DNA from: Marinobacter sp. F3R11
GTDB lineage: Bacteria; Pseudomonadota; Gammaproteobacteria; Pseudomonadales; Oleiphilaceae
Reading direction: 5' to 3'
Assembly (NCBI RefSeq): GCF_003318275.1
Contig: NZ_QOCH01000003.1
Location: 1 to 64,000 of the forward strand
DNA length: 64,000 bases
The notes under the pieces: generated by a model
Seen by the model: the letters and a program-made list of their open reading frames with translations, nothing else
What the model was told of the DNA's origin: nothing
Database searches by the model: none
Translations under genes and position numbers: made by a program
Shown: positions 42,055-54,069 of the stretch, piece by piece
Position numbering within the stretch: position 1 is the stretch's first letter
How the letters are laid out: the number at the start of each line of letters is the position of its first letter

Positions 42055-44532
42055 TTACAGTACTGACTGAAGTATGTTTTCTGCTTTTCGACTCTGTAGA
42101 AACTCCGTCATTTCGGCCACAGGCAATGGCCGGCATAGCAGGTAACCCTGAAGCTGGCCACAACCTTCATCAGCCAAACGAACTGCCTGCTCCGGGGTCT
42201 CAACGCCCTCGGCAGTGGAGCGGAGACCCAGGCTTTTTGCGATAAACAGAACAGCCGATACGATGGCTGCATCCTTGGGATCCACGAGCATGTCCCGCAC
42301 AAAAGTTTTATCAATCTTGAGCTTGCCTATAGGCAGCTCCTGCAAAAGGCTGAGGGACGAGTATCCGGTACCAAAATCATCCAGTGAAATTGTCACACCT
42401 TTTTGACGTAACGCATCCAGTTCACCGATCACTTCCGGCCTGATTCTCATCAGCGCGGTTTCTGTGATTTCCAGCTCCAGTTGCCAGGGAGCGAGATCGT
42501 TGTCGTCCAATACTTCACTGACAATCGTGAACAGGTCCTGGCGCTGTAGCTGTATGGCTGAAACATTGACAGAAACACTGGCATCGCCAAGCCCTGCAGC
42601 CTGCCATATACGTAATTGACGCCCGGCTTCGCGCAGAACCCATTCGCCAATAGGCAGAATCAAACCGCTATCCTCCGCAATGGGGATAAATCGGTCCGGA
42701 GAAATAATTCCCTCCAGCGGGTCGTTCCAGCGCAGAAGAGCCTCCAGTCCGACAACCTTACCGGTTTTTGCCTCCACCAACGGCTGATAGTGAAGCTCTA
42801 ATTCGCTGTTTTCTATAGCACGCCTGAGCCTACCCTCCAGTGAAATATGGTCAAATACCGCAAGGTTGTATGAAGCGGAATAGAACTGGAAATTGTTACG
42901 CCCCTGTTCCTTGGCCTGATACATAGCGGCATCCGCACGCTTGATCAGATCATCCACCTCGGTACCGTCATCAGGAAACAACGAGATTCCAATACTGGTG
43001 CTGCTGTATATTTCCTGACCATCAAAATGGAACGGCACCTTCATGAGATCCAGAATGCGCGCGGCAACCTTGGCGGCATCCTGAGTTCCACTGATTCTGG
43101 GCAAGAGTACAACGAACTCGTCACCGCCCAGGCGAGCGAGAAGGTGCGAGGCATTCTGAAGCACCTCCTCGCAGATAAAATCTTCAGCCCGTAAAACCGA
43201 GGTGAGACGGGCTGACATTTCCTTGAGAAGCTGGTCCCCCACCTGATGCCCAAGGGTGTCATTAACCCGTTTGAAGTTATCCAGATCAAGGAATAGCACC
43301 GCCATTTTGGCTCCCTTGCAATGGGCAAGAGAGATCATATGGCGCAGATTTTCATGGGCCCGGAACCGGTTAGGCAGGCCAGTAAGGCTGTCGTGGTAGG
43401 CCAGCCGCTCCACCTTGACACGCGAGCTTTCCAGACTGCCCGCCATTTCCTGAAAGCTCCTCGCCAACTGTCCCAACTCATCGTTGGCCGACAGCCCGAT
43501 CTCCGGTGACAGATTTCCATGACCGATCTCTCGGACGGCTCCCTTTAACTGTTTCAATGGACGAACGATAAGGGTATTCATCGCCATCAACAGCGCTATC
43601 ACCATCAATACAACTGTGCCGAATATAATCCATACGACAATATTTCCCAGCCGCTGGCTTTCTGCGAGGAGCTCCCGCTCCGGCAATACCCCGATCAGCA
43701 GCAAGTCTTCGTTCAGGCGCCGGGTTGCCAACAGACTCTGCGCCTCCTGAAAAAGAACCGGCATAAGCTGCTCAGGTTCTTCTGAACCCAGGATCCTGTT
43801 CATCAGCGACGCCGGTATATGCTGGCCCAGTTGGGACGGGTCACGATGAAAAAGGATCCTGCCGCGTTCATCGACGACAAGTGTATGGCCGTTTTCGCCA
43901 ATCCGGCTCACAGCTATCTGTTCCGCCATGAAATCCAGACTCATAGTGACGACCAGATAACCTCGCAATATCGGGCTGCCATTGAGGGGATCCTGAGTAA
44001 CCGGATCAATCAACCGGACAGGTCGCGCGACCTGCAGCGATACCCCATGGCTATCCGGGGGAGTGGAAATCTGGACAAATGTCTCGCCCTCAAAGCGGCT
44101 GAGCTCCTGAAAGAAAGGTGTATCGCCTTCGTCTTCAGCAGCGTTTGGTATTGACATCAAGGTGGCACGAGCATCCTCGTAGCCGTCCGGTAGCAGGAAA
44201 CGAATTTCGGTGTAATCTGGATAGGCATGCAGATAGCTGAAAAACAGCTTCAGCAGGGACGGCAGCATTAACACATACCGCTCTTCCTCATCTTCCGTCA
44301 GCGCATACGCGCGCATCAGCGAGGCATCCGCAAACAGTCTGGCATTAGCCTTTGCAACGTCCTGATGCATCTGAAAGCTGCGCGCCGTTTGATCCATTAA
44401 CGCTGTCATCTGGCTGGAACTGCGCTCTACCGCGCTTGAACGTAACTGGTCATAGGCCAGCCATCCCAGAATCATTAGTGGAATCACAGCCAGGGGAACC
44501 ACAACTAAAAGAACCTTGGCATGAAGGCGCAT
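42055..44532 (-). CDS. Membrane GGDEF-EAL protein with periplasmic sensor domain (MbaA-like)
   Basis: This 825-residue c-di-GMP enzyme has TM1 near residues 8-26, a large periplasmic Cache-like domain (about 30-285), TM2 near 295-318 (IVVWIIFGTVVLMVIALLMAM), HAMP, GGDEF (RLGGDEF near 474) and EAL (LEALLRW near 595, plus LDDFGTGYSSL). Both catalytic motifs are intact. A likely inhibitory-site RxxD (RAEDF) is separated from GGDEF by an insert of about a dozen residues (ICEEVLQNASHL). It lies 8 bp after a PotD-like gene, as in the Vibrio NspS-MbaA pair. There the binding protein reports polyamines to the sensor domain and shifts cyclase/phosphodiesterase balance. Confidence 0.88.
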   Translation of the reverse strand: MRLHAKVLLVVVPLAVIPLMILGWLAYDQLRSSAVERSSSQMTALMDQTARSFQMHQDVAKANARLFADASLMRAYALTEDEEERYVLMLPSLLKLFFSYLHAYPDYTEIRFLLPDGYEDARATLMSIPNAAEDEGDTPFFQELSRFEGETFVQISTPPDSHGVSLQVARPVRLIDPVTQDPLNGSPILRGYLVVTMSLDFMAEQIAVSRIGENGHTLVVDERGRILFHRDPSQLGQHIPASLMNRILGSEEPEQLMPVLFQEAQSLLATRRLNEDLLLIGVLPERELLAESQRLGNIVVWIIFGTVVLMVIALLMAMNTLIVRPLKQLKGAVREIGHGNLSPEIGLSANDELGQLARSFQEMAGSLESSRVKVERLAYHDSLTGLPNRFRAHENLRHMISLAHCKGAKMAVLFLDLDNFKRVNDTLGHQVGDQLLKEMSARLTSVLRAEDFICEEVLQNASHLLARLGGDEFVVLLPRISGTQDAAKVAARILDLMKVPFHFDGQEIYSSTSIGISLFPDDGTEVDDLIKRADAAMYQAKEQGRNNFQFYSASYNLAVFDHISLEGRLRRAIENSELELHYQPLVEAKTGKVVGLEALLRWNDPLEGIISPDRFIPIAEDSGLILPIGEWVLREAGRQLRIWQAAGLGDASVSVNVSAIQLQRQDLFTIVSEVLDDNDLAPWQLELEITETALMRIRPEVIGELDALRQKGVTISLDDFGTGYSSLSLLQELPIGKLKIDKTFVRDMLVDPKDAAIVSAVLFIAKSLGLRSTAEGVETPEQAVRLADEGCGQLQGYLLCRPLPVAEMTEFLQSRKAENILQSVL

Positions 44533-44540
44533 AAGGTAAA

Positions 44541-45593
44541 TCAGCCTCCCTGAACGAGGCGTGAAACAATAGCTGCCTGGCGCTTTTGAGCCCGGGGAGG
44601 CAGGCGTCCATAGGCTTCCGAGTTTTCCAGTGCCTCTCCGGTCGGGTAAATTACCGGATCATTCCTGAACTCAGCCGGCAGCAATGCTTCTGCAGACAGG
44701 TTGGGTGTAGCATAGTGAGTAAACTGCGCCAACCGCGCAGCGATCTCCGGCTCATTGAGGAAGTTAATGAAACGTTTGGCATCTGCCTTTCTGGGAGAGG
44801 CGCTCAGTACACTCAGATAGTCCGTCCAGATGTTGCCACCCTCTTTCGGAAGCACAAACGCAATATTGTCGCTATGCTGCTGCAGCATCCGCATATCCCC
44901 GTTATACATCATGCTCATGACAATCTGACCTGTCAGCAGGGCAGAATCCGCGCCAATGGATATATAACGATAAGTCTTGACCGCCGGAGCCTGTGCCTGC
45001 AGCAGCGCCTCTGCCTCTTGCAGCGCCTTCTCGTCAGTAGTATTGAGAGAATAGCCCAGAGCTTTGAGGGCCACGCCAACAATATCTTTGTTATCTCCAA
45101 TCATGCTGATTTTTCCGTGGAGCTCTTCTGCGGGCTGCAACAGATCCATCCAGCTTGAAACTGTGAAGGGGACGAGATCCTTGCGATAGACTATACCAAT
45201 TGTCCCCCAGGAATAGGGCACTCCATAATTTTCGGCTTGCTCAAAGGCACTGCGCCAGCGTGGATTAACGTGCTTCAGGTTCGGGATACTCGACTCATCC
45301 AGGGGTTCGAGCCAACCCCGCTTGGCCAGGATCCGGATAGAAGAACCGTTGACAAGAGCCAGGTCGAATCCTTTACCCTCAGTCTCGAGCAGTAACTCAT
45401 CCCGGGTCGTATCCGAGTCGAAATATCTTTGTTTGACGCTGATACCTGTGCGCTGTTCGAACTCCACCAGAATATCCGGATCCATGTAATTCGCCCAGTT
45501 AAGGAACACCAGTTCTTTGGGCTCAGACGCTTGCGCGAAAACTGCAGTAACAAGCAGAACAAGAGTTACGAATATCGTCTTACCAGAAAACAT
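44541..45593 (-). CDS. PotD-like periplasmic polyamine-binding protein (NspS-like)
   Basis: This 350-residue protein has a signal peptide (MFSGKTIFVTLVLLVTAVFAQA). The mature part begins KELVFLNWANYMDPDILVEFEQRTGISVKQRYFDSD, the hallmark of spermidine/putrescine-binding proteins. It has VPYSWGTIGIVYRKDL and FVLPKEGGNIWTDYLSVLSASPRKADAKRFINFLNEPEIA. No PotABC genes are nearby; the only partner is the GGDEF-EAL gene 8 bp downstream. This favours a sensing role like NspS over transport. The exact polyamine cannot be told. Confidence 0.88.
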   Translation of the reverse strand: MFSGKTIFVTLVLLVTAVFAQASEPKELVFLNWANYMDPDILVEFEQRTGISVKQRYFDSDTTRDELLLETEGKGFDLALVNGSSIRILAKRGWLEPLDESSIPNLKHVNPRWRSAFEQAENYGVPYSWGTIGIVYRKDLVPFTVSSWMDLLQPAEELHGKISMIGDNKDIVGVALKALGYSLNTTDEKALQEAEALLQAQAPAVKTYRYISIGADSALLTGQIVMSMMYNGDMRMLQQHSDNIAFVLPKEGGNIWTDYLSVLSASPRKADAKRFINFLNEPEIAARLAQFTHYATPNLSAEALLPAEFRNDPVIYPTGEALENSEAYGRLPPRAQKRQAAIVSRLVQGG

Positions 45594-45803
45594 AATTTAT
45601 CCATCGATTGCAGGCGACAAGGCAGCTTTAATCAAGCAGGATTCATACCACGCTGAACTCGGGGTTTGATTCTTTACCAACGTTAACCCGACACTCTCCA
45701 TGGAACCGGATCCCGGGTCACCTCAAAGTAACAATTACGAAACATCCAGTCACTAGACTTTCGGTCACGCCAACCCCTTCATTGACCGCAGGAAGTGAAC
45801 CGA

Positions 45804-48481
<2,678 letters not shown>

Positions 48482-48527
48482 TCACTTGAATGAACGCAAA
48501 AGTGTTCGTCGGGGCGCCGCCTGATGT

Positions 48528-50330
48528 CTAGAACTGATCCTCATGGATCTCCAGAGCTGTCGTATCGACAGCTTTCAACAATTCTGCAGAACTCAGCACG
48601 CAGGGCAGTTCGTAGCGGGCAAAATACTCGCAGGCTCTGATCTTGCCTTCGTAAAACGCCGGTGTCTGCTCACCTTTTCCAGCCAGGCCTGCTAGGGCTT
48701 TGATGCCCTGGCGAAGCCATATCCAGCCAACCACAACATGACCAAAGGCATCCAGATACAAGGTTGCATTCGCAAGCGCCTTCTCTTTGTCTCCGCTGGT
48801 CTTCTCTTCATTGATAACGTGTGTGACTTCGGTTATTGCCGCGACCGCCCGCTCAAGACGATCCGCAGAATCTGCAAGCCGGGGTTCCTGCCGGGCGTCA
48901 GAAATAGTCGATTCAATCCGGTTCATCAATTCCTGGTAAAACTCGCCACCAGCCATTGAGACCTTGCGGCCCAGCAGGTCAATCCCCTGAATACCATGAG
49001 TGCCTTCATGAATCATGTTCAGCCGGTTATCCCGGAAAAACTGTTCTACCGGGTATTCCCGGGTGTAGCCGTAGCCACCATGCACCTGGATCGCCAGGCT
49101 ATTAGCCTCAAGGCAATAACGTGAAGGCCAGGATTTGATGACAGGCGTCAGCAAGTCGAGCAGGCCGGCAGCGAGGTTGCGCTGCTCATCTGTGGCGGCA
49201 AACTTCTTCTCATCCAGCAGCATGGCGCCCTGCAGACACAGTGCCAGCCCACCTTCCACATAGGCTTTCTGGGCCAGCAACATACGGCGGATATCCCCGT
49301 GCCTGATCAATGGCACCTGGGGTGTAGCCGGGTCTTTTTCCCCAACGGGTCTGCCCTGGGTACGTTCCCGCGCGTACTCAAGCGCGTGCAGGTACCCCGT
49401 ATAGCCAAGCATGACAGAGACAAGACCAACGCCGACACGGGCTTCATTCATCATATGGAACATGGCTGCCAGCCCCTTGTTGGGCTCACCCACCAAATAT
49501 CCGACCGCGCCGTCTTTTTCACCGAAGTTGAGCATGGTAGACGTGGTACCCCGGTATCCCATCTTGTGGATCAGGCCCGCCAGCGCAACATCATTCCGCG
49601 CGCCAAGACTGCCATCATCATTCACCAGGATTTTAGGTACCAGAAACAGGGATATACCCTTAACGCCCGGAGGCGCATCAGGTAAACGGGCGAGCACCAT
49701 GTGAATGATATTCTCACTCAGTTCGTGGTCGCCGCCAGAGATAAAAATCTTGTTACCAAACAGGCGATAGGTGCCATCAGCCTGGGGCTCTGCGCGAGTG
49801 CGCAGATCGCCCAGGGACGAGCCCGAGTGGGGCTCGCTCAAACACATGGTGCCAAAAAACCGGCCGGCTATCATCGGCTCAGCAAATCGCGCCTGCTGTT
49901 CCTGCGAACCCTGAACCATTATCAGATTGGCCGCGGCAATAGTCAGCCCCGCGTAGGCATAGGTGCTAACGTTAGCACCTCTCAGCACCGCTACACACAT
50001 CTGGGTCACGGCTGCCGGCAACTGCATACCGCCACGCAGGTAATCCTGCCCGGCCGCCATCAACCCGGTGTCTTTCAGCACATCCAGGGCTTCTTTAACT
50101 TCCGGACGCATCTCCACCCGCCCGTTCTCGAAACGAGGCTCCTCCTCGTCAACCAGACGGGCATGTGGTGCGAACTCCTCAGCCGCAACCTTCAGCGCAA
50201 GATCAAGCGCAGCCTGAAGCGTTTCCCGGCTGTGATCAGCGTAGCGTTCAAAACCGAGGCACTGCTCTACGTCACAGAATTCAAAGAGCTGGAATGCCAG
50301 ATCCTGCGGATTGATGATTTTTTGTTGCAC
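48528..50330 (-). CDS. Acyl-CoA dehydrogenase with C-terminal extension, DmdC-like
   Basis: This 600-residue flavoprotein contains an ACAD core with FFGTMCLSEPHSGSSLGDLRTRA, GNKIFISGGDH and HGGYGYTREYPVEQFFRDNRLNMIHEGTHGIQ, with the catalytic Glu in HEGTHG. An extra C-terminal domain (about 460-600) is typical of the 3-methylmercaptopropionyl-CoA/long-chain group. GTG start at 50330 after AAGGTG. It lies 61 bp downstream of the thiolase gene. The substrate may be a medium or long acyl-CoA; a DMSP role is possible in a marine organism but unsupported here. Confidence 0.88.
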   Translation of the reverse strand: MQQKIINPQDLAFQLFEFCDVEQCLGFERYADHSRETLQAALDLALKVAAEEFAPHARLVDEEEPRFENGRVEMRPEVKEALDVLKDTGLMAAGQDYLRGGMQLPAAVTQMCVAVLRGANVSTYAYAGLTIAAANLIMVQGSQEQQARFAEPMIAGRFFGTMCLSEPHSGSSLGDLRTRAEPQADGTYRLFGNKIFISGGDHELSENIIHMVLARLPDAPPGVKGISLFLVPKILVNDDGSLGARNDVALAGLIHKMGYRGTTSTMLNFGEKDGAVGYLVGEPNKGLAAMFHMMNEARVGVGLVSVMLGYTGYLHALEYARERTQGRPVGEKDPATPQVPLIRHGDIRRMLLAQKAYVEGGLALCLQGAMLLDEKKFAATDEQRNLAAGLLDLLTPVIKSWPSRYCLEANSLAIQVHGGYGYTREYPVEQFFRDNRLNMIHEGTHGIQGIDLLGRKVSMAGGEFYQELMNRIESTISDARQEPRLADSADRLERAVAAITEVTHVINEEKTSGDKEKALANATLYLDAFGHVVVGWIWLRQGIKALAGLAGKGEQTPAFYEGKIRACEYFARYELPCVLSSAELLKAVDTTALEIHEDQF

Positions 50331-50391
50331 GTTTTGACACCTTTACCATGTTTTTTGTTTTTGATTCCGGGCTTCAGGATCAGCTTGCTGA

Positions 50392-51576
50392 TCAAACCAC
50401 CTCAAACAGCCCCGCAGCACCCTGACCGCCGCCGATGCACATGGTCACCACAACGTATTTCGCACCACGACGCTTACCTTCGATCAAAGCATGGCCTGTG
50501 AGACGGGAACCGGTAACACCGTATGGGTGGCCAACAGCAATGGAGCCGCCGTTAACATTAAGTTTCTCCATGGGAATACCAAGGCGATCACGGCAGTACA
50601 CCACCTGGGATGCAAACGCTTCATTCAGTTCCCACAGATCAATGTCATCCATGGTCAGACCGTTGCGCTCAAGCAGGCGGGGAATGGCAAACACCGGCCC
50701 GATACCCATTTCATCCGGCTCACACCCTGCCACGGCAAAACCGCGGAAGATGCCCATAGGCTCGATGTTGTTTTTCTCGGCATAGGTGCTGTTCATCACC
50801 GTGCAGACAGAAGCACCGTCAGACAACTGGCTGGCATTACCAGCGGTAACGAAATTACCTTCTCCACGAACGGCATTCAGCCCCTGCAGACCTTCAAGCG
50901 TGGTGTTTGGGCGGTTGCACTCATCCTGGGTAAGAGTGACATCTTTCTGACTCACTTCACCGGTTTCTTTATCCTTCACCAGCATGGTCGCATCGAACGG
51001 AACAATCTCGTCATCAAACCGGCCCGCCTGTTGCGCAGCGGCCGTGCGCTGCTGAGAAATCAGCGCGTACTCATCCTGGGATTCACGGCTGACGCCATAG
51101 CGTTGGGCTACGATATCCGCTGTTTCAATCATCGAGAGATACAGCTCCGGCTTATTCTTCATCAGCCATTCATTCGCAGCGTGATAGCTGTTGATCTTAT
51201 CGTTCTGTACCAGAGAGATAGATTCCACACCGCCTGCCACCATTACAGGCACCTTCTCGGAGACTACACGCTGCGATGCAATAGCAATCGATTGCAAACC
51301 GGAACTGCAAAAACGGTTAATCGACAGGCCAGCTGTCGTCACAGGCAAACCTGCACGAATCGCAGCCAGACGCGCCATGTTCTTGCCTTGAGCGCCTTCG
51401 TGAAACGTGGCCCCAAGAATCACGTCTTCAACAATCGCGGGGTCAATACCCGCACGGGCAACCGCGTGTTTAATCACATGTCCGGCAAGATCCACACTGT
51501 GCGTGTTGTTCAAGGCGCCCCGGTAGGACTTCCCAAGGCCGGTACGAGCGGTAGAAACAATAACTGCATCTGACAT
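50392..51576 (-). CDS. Acetyl-CoA acyltransferase (thiolase)
   Basis: This 394-residue thiolase has catalytic Cys in [13 protein letters not shown] (near residue 88), His in [17 protein letters not shown] and the second Cys in [14 protein letters not shown]. Start [23 protein letters not shown]. It cleaves 3-oxoacyl-CoA made by the fused hydratase/dehydrogenase at 51793, which is upstream on the same strand. A 216-bp gap with a large inverted repeat separates the two. It resembles PimB-like/FadA-type thiolases; chain length is not readable. Confidence 0.92.
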   Translation of the reverse strand: MSDAVIVSTARTGLGKSYRGALNNTHSVDLAGHVIKHAVARAGIDPAIVEDVILGATFHEGAQGKNMARLAAIRAGLPVTTAGLSINRFCSSGLQSIAIASQRVVSEKVPVMVAGGVESISLVQNDKINSYHAANEWLMKNKPELYLSMIETADIVAQRYGVSRESQDEYALISQQRTAAAQQAGRFDDEIVPFDATMLVKDKETGEVSQKDVTLTQDECNRPNTTLEGLQGLNAVRGEGNFVTAGNASQLSDGASVCTVMNSTYAEKNNIEPMGIFRGFAVAGCEPDEMGIGPVFAIPRLLERNGLTMDDIDLWELNEAFASQVVYCRDRLGIPMEKLNVNGGSIAVGHPYGVTGSRLTGHALIEGKRRGAKYVVVTMCIGGGQGAAGLFEVV

Positions 51577-51655
51577 AAGAGTTACCTTAAAATTAGAATA
51601 GGTTGTCTACCCCTCAATCGGGATAGAGCAGAGATACAAATCAAGTGTTCAGATC

Positions 51656-51744
51656 GGCCGGGTGCGGGTGGTCTTTCTGCCGGAAAAAAATGTCTGAGCA
51701 AAGCGAGTTGTTTTTTCCAGAAGAAAGACCACCCGTACCCGGCC
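51656..51744. repeat. Long imperfect inverted repeat between thiolase and hydratase/dehydrogenase genes
   Basis: Left arm 51656-51690 and right arm 51711-51744 pair over about 34 positions: GGCCGGGT with ACCCGGCC, CGGGTGGTCTTTCT with AGAAAGACCACCCG, and CCGGAAAAAA with TTTTTTCC, with small mismatches. A 20-base loop lies between them. The length and near-symmetry go beyond an ordinary terminator. No target-site duplication is obvious and no second copy is seen in the window. Confidence 0.85.
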
Positions 51745-51792
51745 AGCCCCCGGCGCCGATGCACTCAGGGGCAGACTTGAATTACAGAAGCC

Positions 51793-53886
51793 TTAGAGGT
51801 CGCCGAATTTTTTCCCTTCAGCGACCAGCTTTTTCAACAGACCCGCAGGCTGCCACTGCTCACCACCCACGACATCGTGATACTTCTCAACCGCAGCCAG
51901 AATCACATCCAGACCAACCTGATCCGCCCAGAACATAGGGCCACCACGATACGCCGGGAAGCCATAGCCATAAATCCAGACCACATCAATATCCAGAGCC
52001 CGGTCAGCAATGCCCTCTTCCAGGATCTTGGCGGCCTCATTCACCATCACGTACATGCAGCGCTCAAGAATTTCCTGATCCGTAATCTCCCGGGAGCTGA
52101 TGCCCTGCTCCTTCCGGAATTCCTCGATAATACGCTCAACCTCGGGATCCGGAATGGGCTTGCGGCTACCCTCTTCATACCGGTAAACACCAGCCATGGT
52201 CTTCTGGCCAAGGCGATTCTGCTCAGCAAGTTTATCCATCCAACTCACATCTACCTGCTCGCCCGCCTTGCGACGCTCTTCGCGAATCCGGTAGCCAACA
52301 TCAATACCAGCCAGATCCGACATGGCGAACTGCCCCATGGGATAGCCCAGATCCGTCAGCACCTTATCAACCTGTTGTGGCGTGGCACCTTCATTGACCA
52401 GAGCCATGGCCTCGGCACCACGTCTGTGCAGCATGCGATTACCCACAAATCCGTGACAGTTGCCAACCAGCACACCCACTTTCTTGATTTTCTTGGCAAC
52501 AGCCATCACCGTCGCTTTTACTTCGTCAGAAGTCTTGCTGCCCCGAACGTTTTCAAGCAGCTTCATGACGTTGGCCGGGCTGAAAAAGTGCATGCCCACA
52601 ACGTCTTCAGGACGTTTGGTGGCAGATGCAATCTCGTCAATATCCAGGGTGGAGGTATTGGAAGCCAGAATGGCGCCGGGTTTACACACTGAGTCCAGCT
52701 TCGCGAAGATCTCTTTTTTGACCGCCATGTTTTCAAACACAGCCTCAATCACCAGATCAACATCTTTGAAGTCGTCATAGTTCAGACTGCCGGTGATCAG
52801 TGCCATCCGGTCTTCCACCTGTTGCGAGGTGATGCGACCCCGCTTTGCAGAGTTTTCATAGTTCTTGCGGATAATGCCCAGCCCCTTGTCCAGGGCTTCC
52901 TGCTTCATTTCCACAATGGTGACGGGGATACCGACGTTGGCAAAGTTCATGGCAATACCACCGCCCATGGTGCCCGCACCAATAACACCGACACGGTTCA
53001 CATTGCGTACCGGAGTATCTTTCGGCAATCCTTTAATCTTGGAAACTTCGCGCTCTGCAAAGAATGAATGGATCAGTCCACTACGCTGGGATGAACCCAT
53101 GCACTCCATAAACAGTTCGCGCTCGCGCTTCATACCTTCAGCAAATGGCAGGTTAAACGCTGCTTCAACTGCATCCACACATTTGAAAGGAGCAAACTGA
53201 CCACGGGCCTTCTTTTGCAGTGCGGCACGGAACTGGTCGAAAACATCACTACCCTTGTCCGCCGCAACCTTGTCCGTCAGATCACGAACCCGGCGTACTG
53301 GACGACCCTCATCTGCAACTTTTTGTGCAAAGGCGAGGCCCGCAGCTTTAACATCATTACCTTCGTCGACAGCATCTACGATGCCCAGCGCAAGGGCTTC
53401 TTTCGCACCAACAAACTCACCAGACGTAATCATTTCCAGCGCTTTCCGGGCACCGGTCAGGCGCGGTAGGCGTTGAGTACCACCAGCACCTGGCAACAAG
53501 CCAAGTTTTACTTCCGGCAGGCCGACCTTAGCGCCGCTCAGTGCAACCCGGTAATGGCAACCGAGCGCCGTTTCCAGGCCGCCACCCAGCGCAGTGCCGT
53601 GTATAGCGGCGACAATGGGCTTGTCACTGCTTTCATACTGTTCAACTACTGCTGGCAGGCCGGGTTCCTGCATGGGCTTGCCAAATTCGCGGATATCAGC
53701 CCCTGCAATGAAAGTGCGGCCGTCACATACCAACAAAAGCACCCTGGCTTCTGAATCCTTTTGCCCCTGCTCCAGAGCAGAAACCAGACCGGAACGCACC
53801 GCATGACTGAGAGCGTTGACTGGCGGGTAGTTCACGGTAATTACGCCAATAGCACCTTCACGATTATAAGTTACGACCTCAGACAT
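51793..53886 (-). CDS. Fused enoyl-CoA hydratase / 3-hydroxyacyl-CoA dehydrogenase, copy 2
   Basis: This 697-residue protein has the same layout as the gene at 37071: crotonase domain with HGTALGGGLETALGCHYR and LPEVKLGLLPGAGGTQR, NAD domain VGVIGAGTMGGGIAMNFANVG near residue 295, and C-terminal FFSPANVMKLLE region. It catalyses the middle two steps of beta-oxidation. It is followed by the thiolase and DmdC-like dehydrogenase. The promoter region carries GTTTTAACAAGCGAAAC at 53914-53930, shared with the gcdH region. The role may match PimF of pimelate degradation. Confidence 0.93.
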   Translation of the reverse strand: MSEVVTYNREGAIGVITVNYPPVNALSHAVRSGLVSALEQGQKDSEARVLLLVCDGRTFIAGADIREFGKPMQEPGLPAVVEQYESSDKPIVAAIHGTALGGGLETALGCHYRVALSGAKVGLPEVKLGLLPGAGGTQRLPRLTGARKALEMITSGEFVGAKEALALGIVDAVDEGNDVKAAGLAFAQKVADEGRPVRRVRDLTDKVAADKGSDVFDQFRAALQKKARGQFAPFKCVDAVEAAFNLPFAEGMKRERELFMECMGSSQRSGLIHSFFAEREVSKIKGLPKDTPVRNVNRVGVIGAGTMGGGIAMNFANVGIPVTIVEMKQEALDKGLGIIRKNYENSAKRGRITSQQVEDRMALITGSLNYDDFKDVDLVIEAVFENMAVKKEIFAKLDSVCKPGAILASNTSTLDIDEIASATKRPEDVVGMHFFSPANVMKLLENVRGSKTSDEVKATVMAVAKKIKKVGVLVGNCHGFVGNRMLHRRGAEAMALVNEGATPQQVDKVLTDLGYPMGQFAMSDLAGIDVGYRIREERRKAGEQVDVSWMDKLAEQNRLGQKTMAGVYRYEEGSRKPIPDPEVERIIEEFRKEQGISSREITDQEILERCMYVMVNEAAKILEEGIADRALDIDVVWIYGYGFPAYRGGPMFWADQVGLDVILAAVEKYHDVVGGEQWQPAGLLKKLVAEGKKFGDL

Positions 53887-53913
53887 CTTCTCTCCTCGCT
53901 TTTATGGAATGTA

Positions 53914-53930
53914 GTTTTAACAAGCGAAAC
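53914..53930. promoter_or_regulatory. Shared 17-bp motif, candidate IclR operator upstream of copy-2 fusion gene
   Basis: GTTTTAACAAGCGAAAC lies 28 bp upstream of the start at 53886. It matches 15 of 17 bases with the reverse complement of 56608-56624, upstream of gcdH. It is a GTTT/AAAC dyad. The IclR gene at 54070 lies between the two sites and is the natural candidate to bind both. Confidence 0.6.
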
Positions 53931-53988
53931 ACAAGTACGATTTAATACAAAATCGCCACGGGTTTCAACCTCCAATTAAAACGGGCAC

Positions 53989-54021
53989 AAAAAAACCGCA
54001 GAACGAGTCCTGCGGTTTTTT
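53989..54021 (-). terminator. Bidirectional intrinsic terminator after third IclR gene
   Basis: Stem CCGCAG/CTGCGG with an 8-base loop is flanked by A7 (53989-53995) and T6 (54016-54021). It works in either direction. On the minus strand it ends the IclR transcript 49 bp after its stop and isolates the fusion gene's promoter. Confidence 0.9.
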
Positions 54022-54069
54022 AAAGTCCGGGGGCAACCCCGGTTGCGAATACGTTATTCAGAAACCGGG

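Noticed and set aside
41635..42066. Plus-strand open frames of 125 and 143 codons upstream of the acyl-CoA dehydrogenase operon
   Set aside because: Frames extend into AT-rich promoter sequence, have no ribosome site and no protein-like composition.
50491..51573. Open frame of 360 codons antisense to the thiolase
   Set aside because: Exact mirror of a conserved thiolase gene; low-complexity His/Arg-rich product without motifs.
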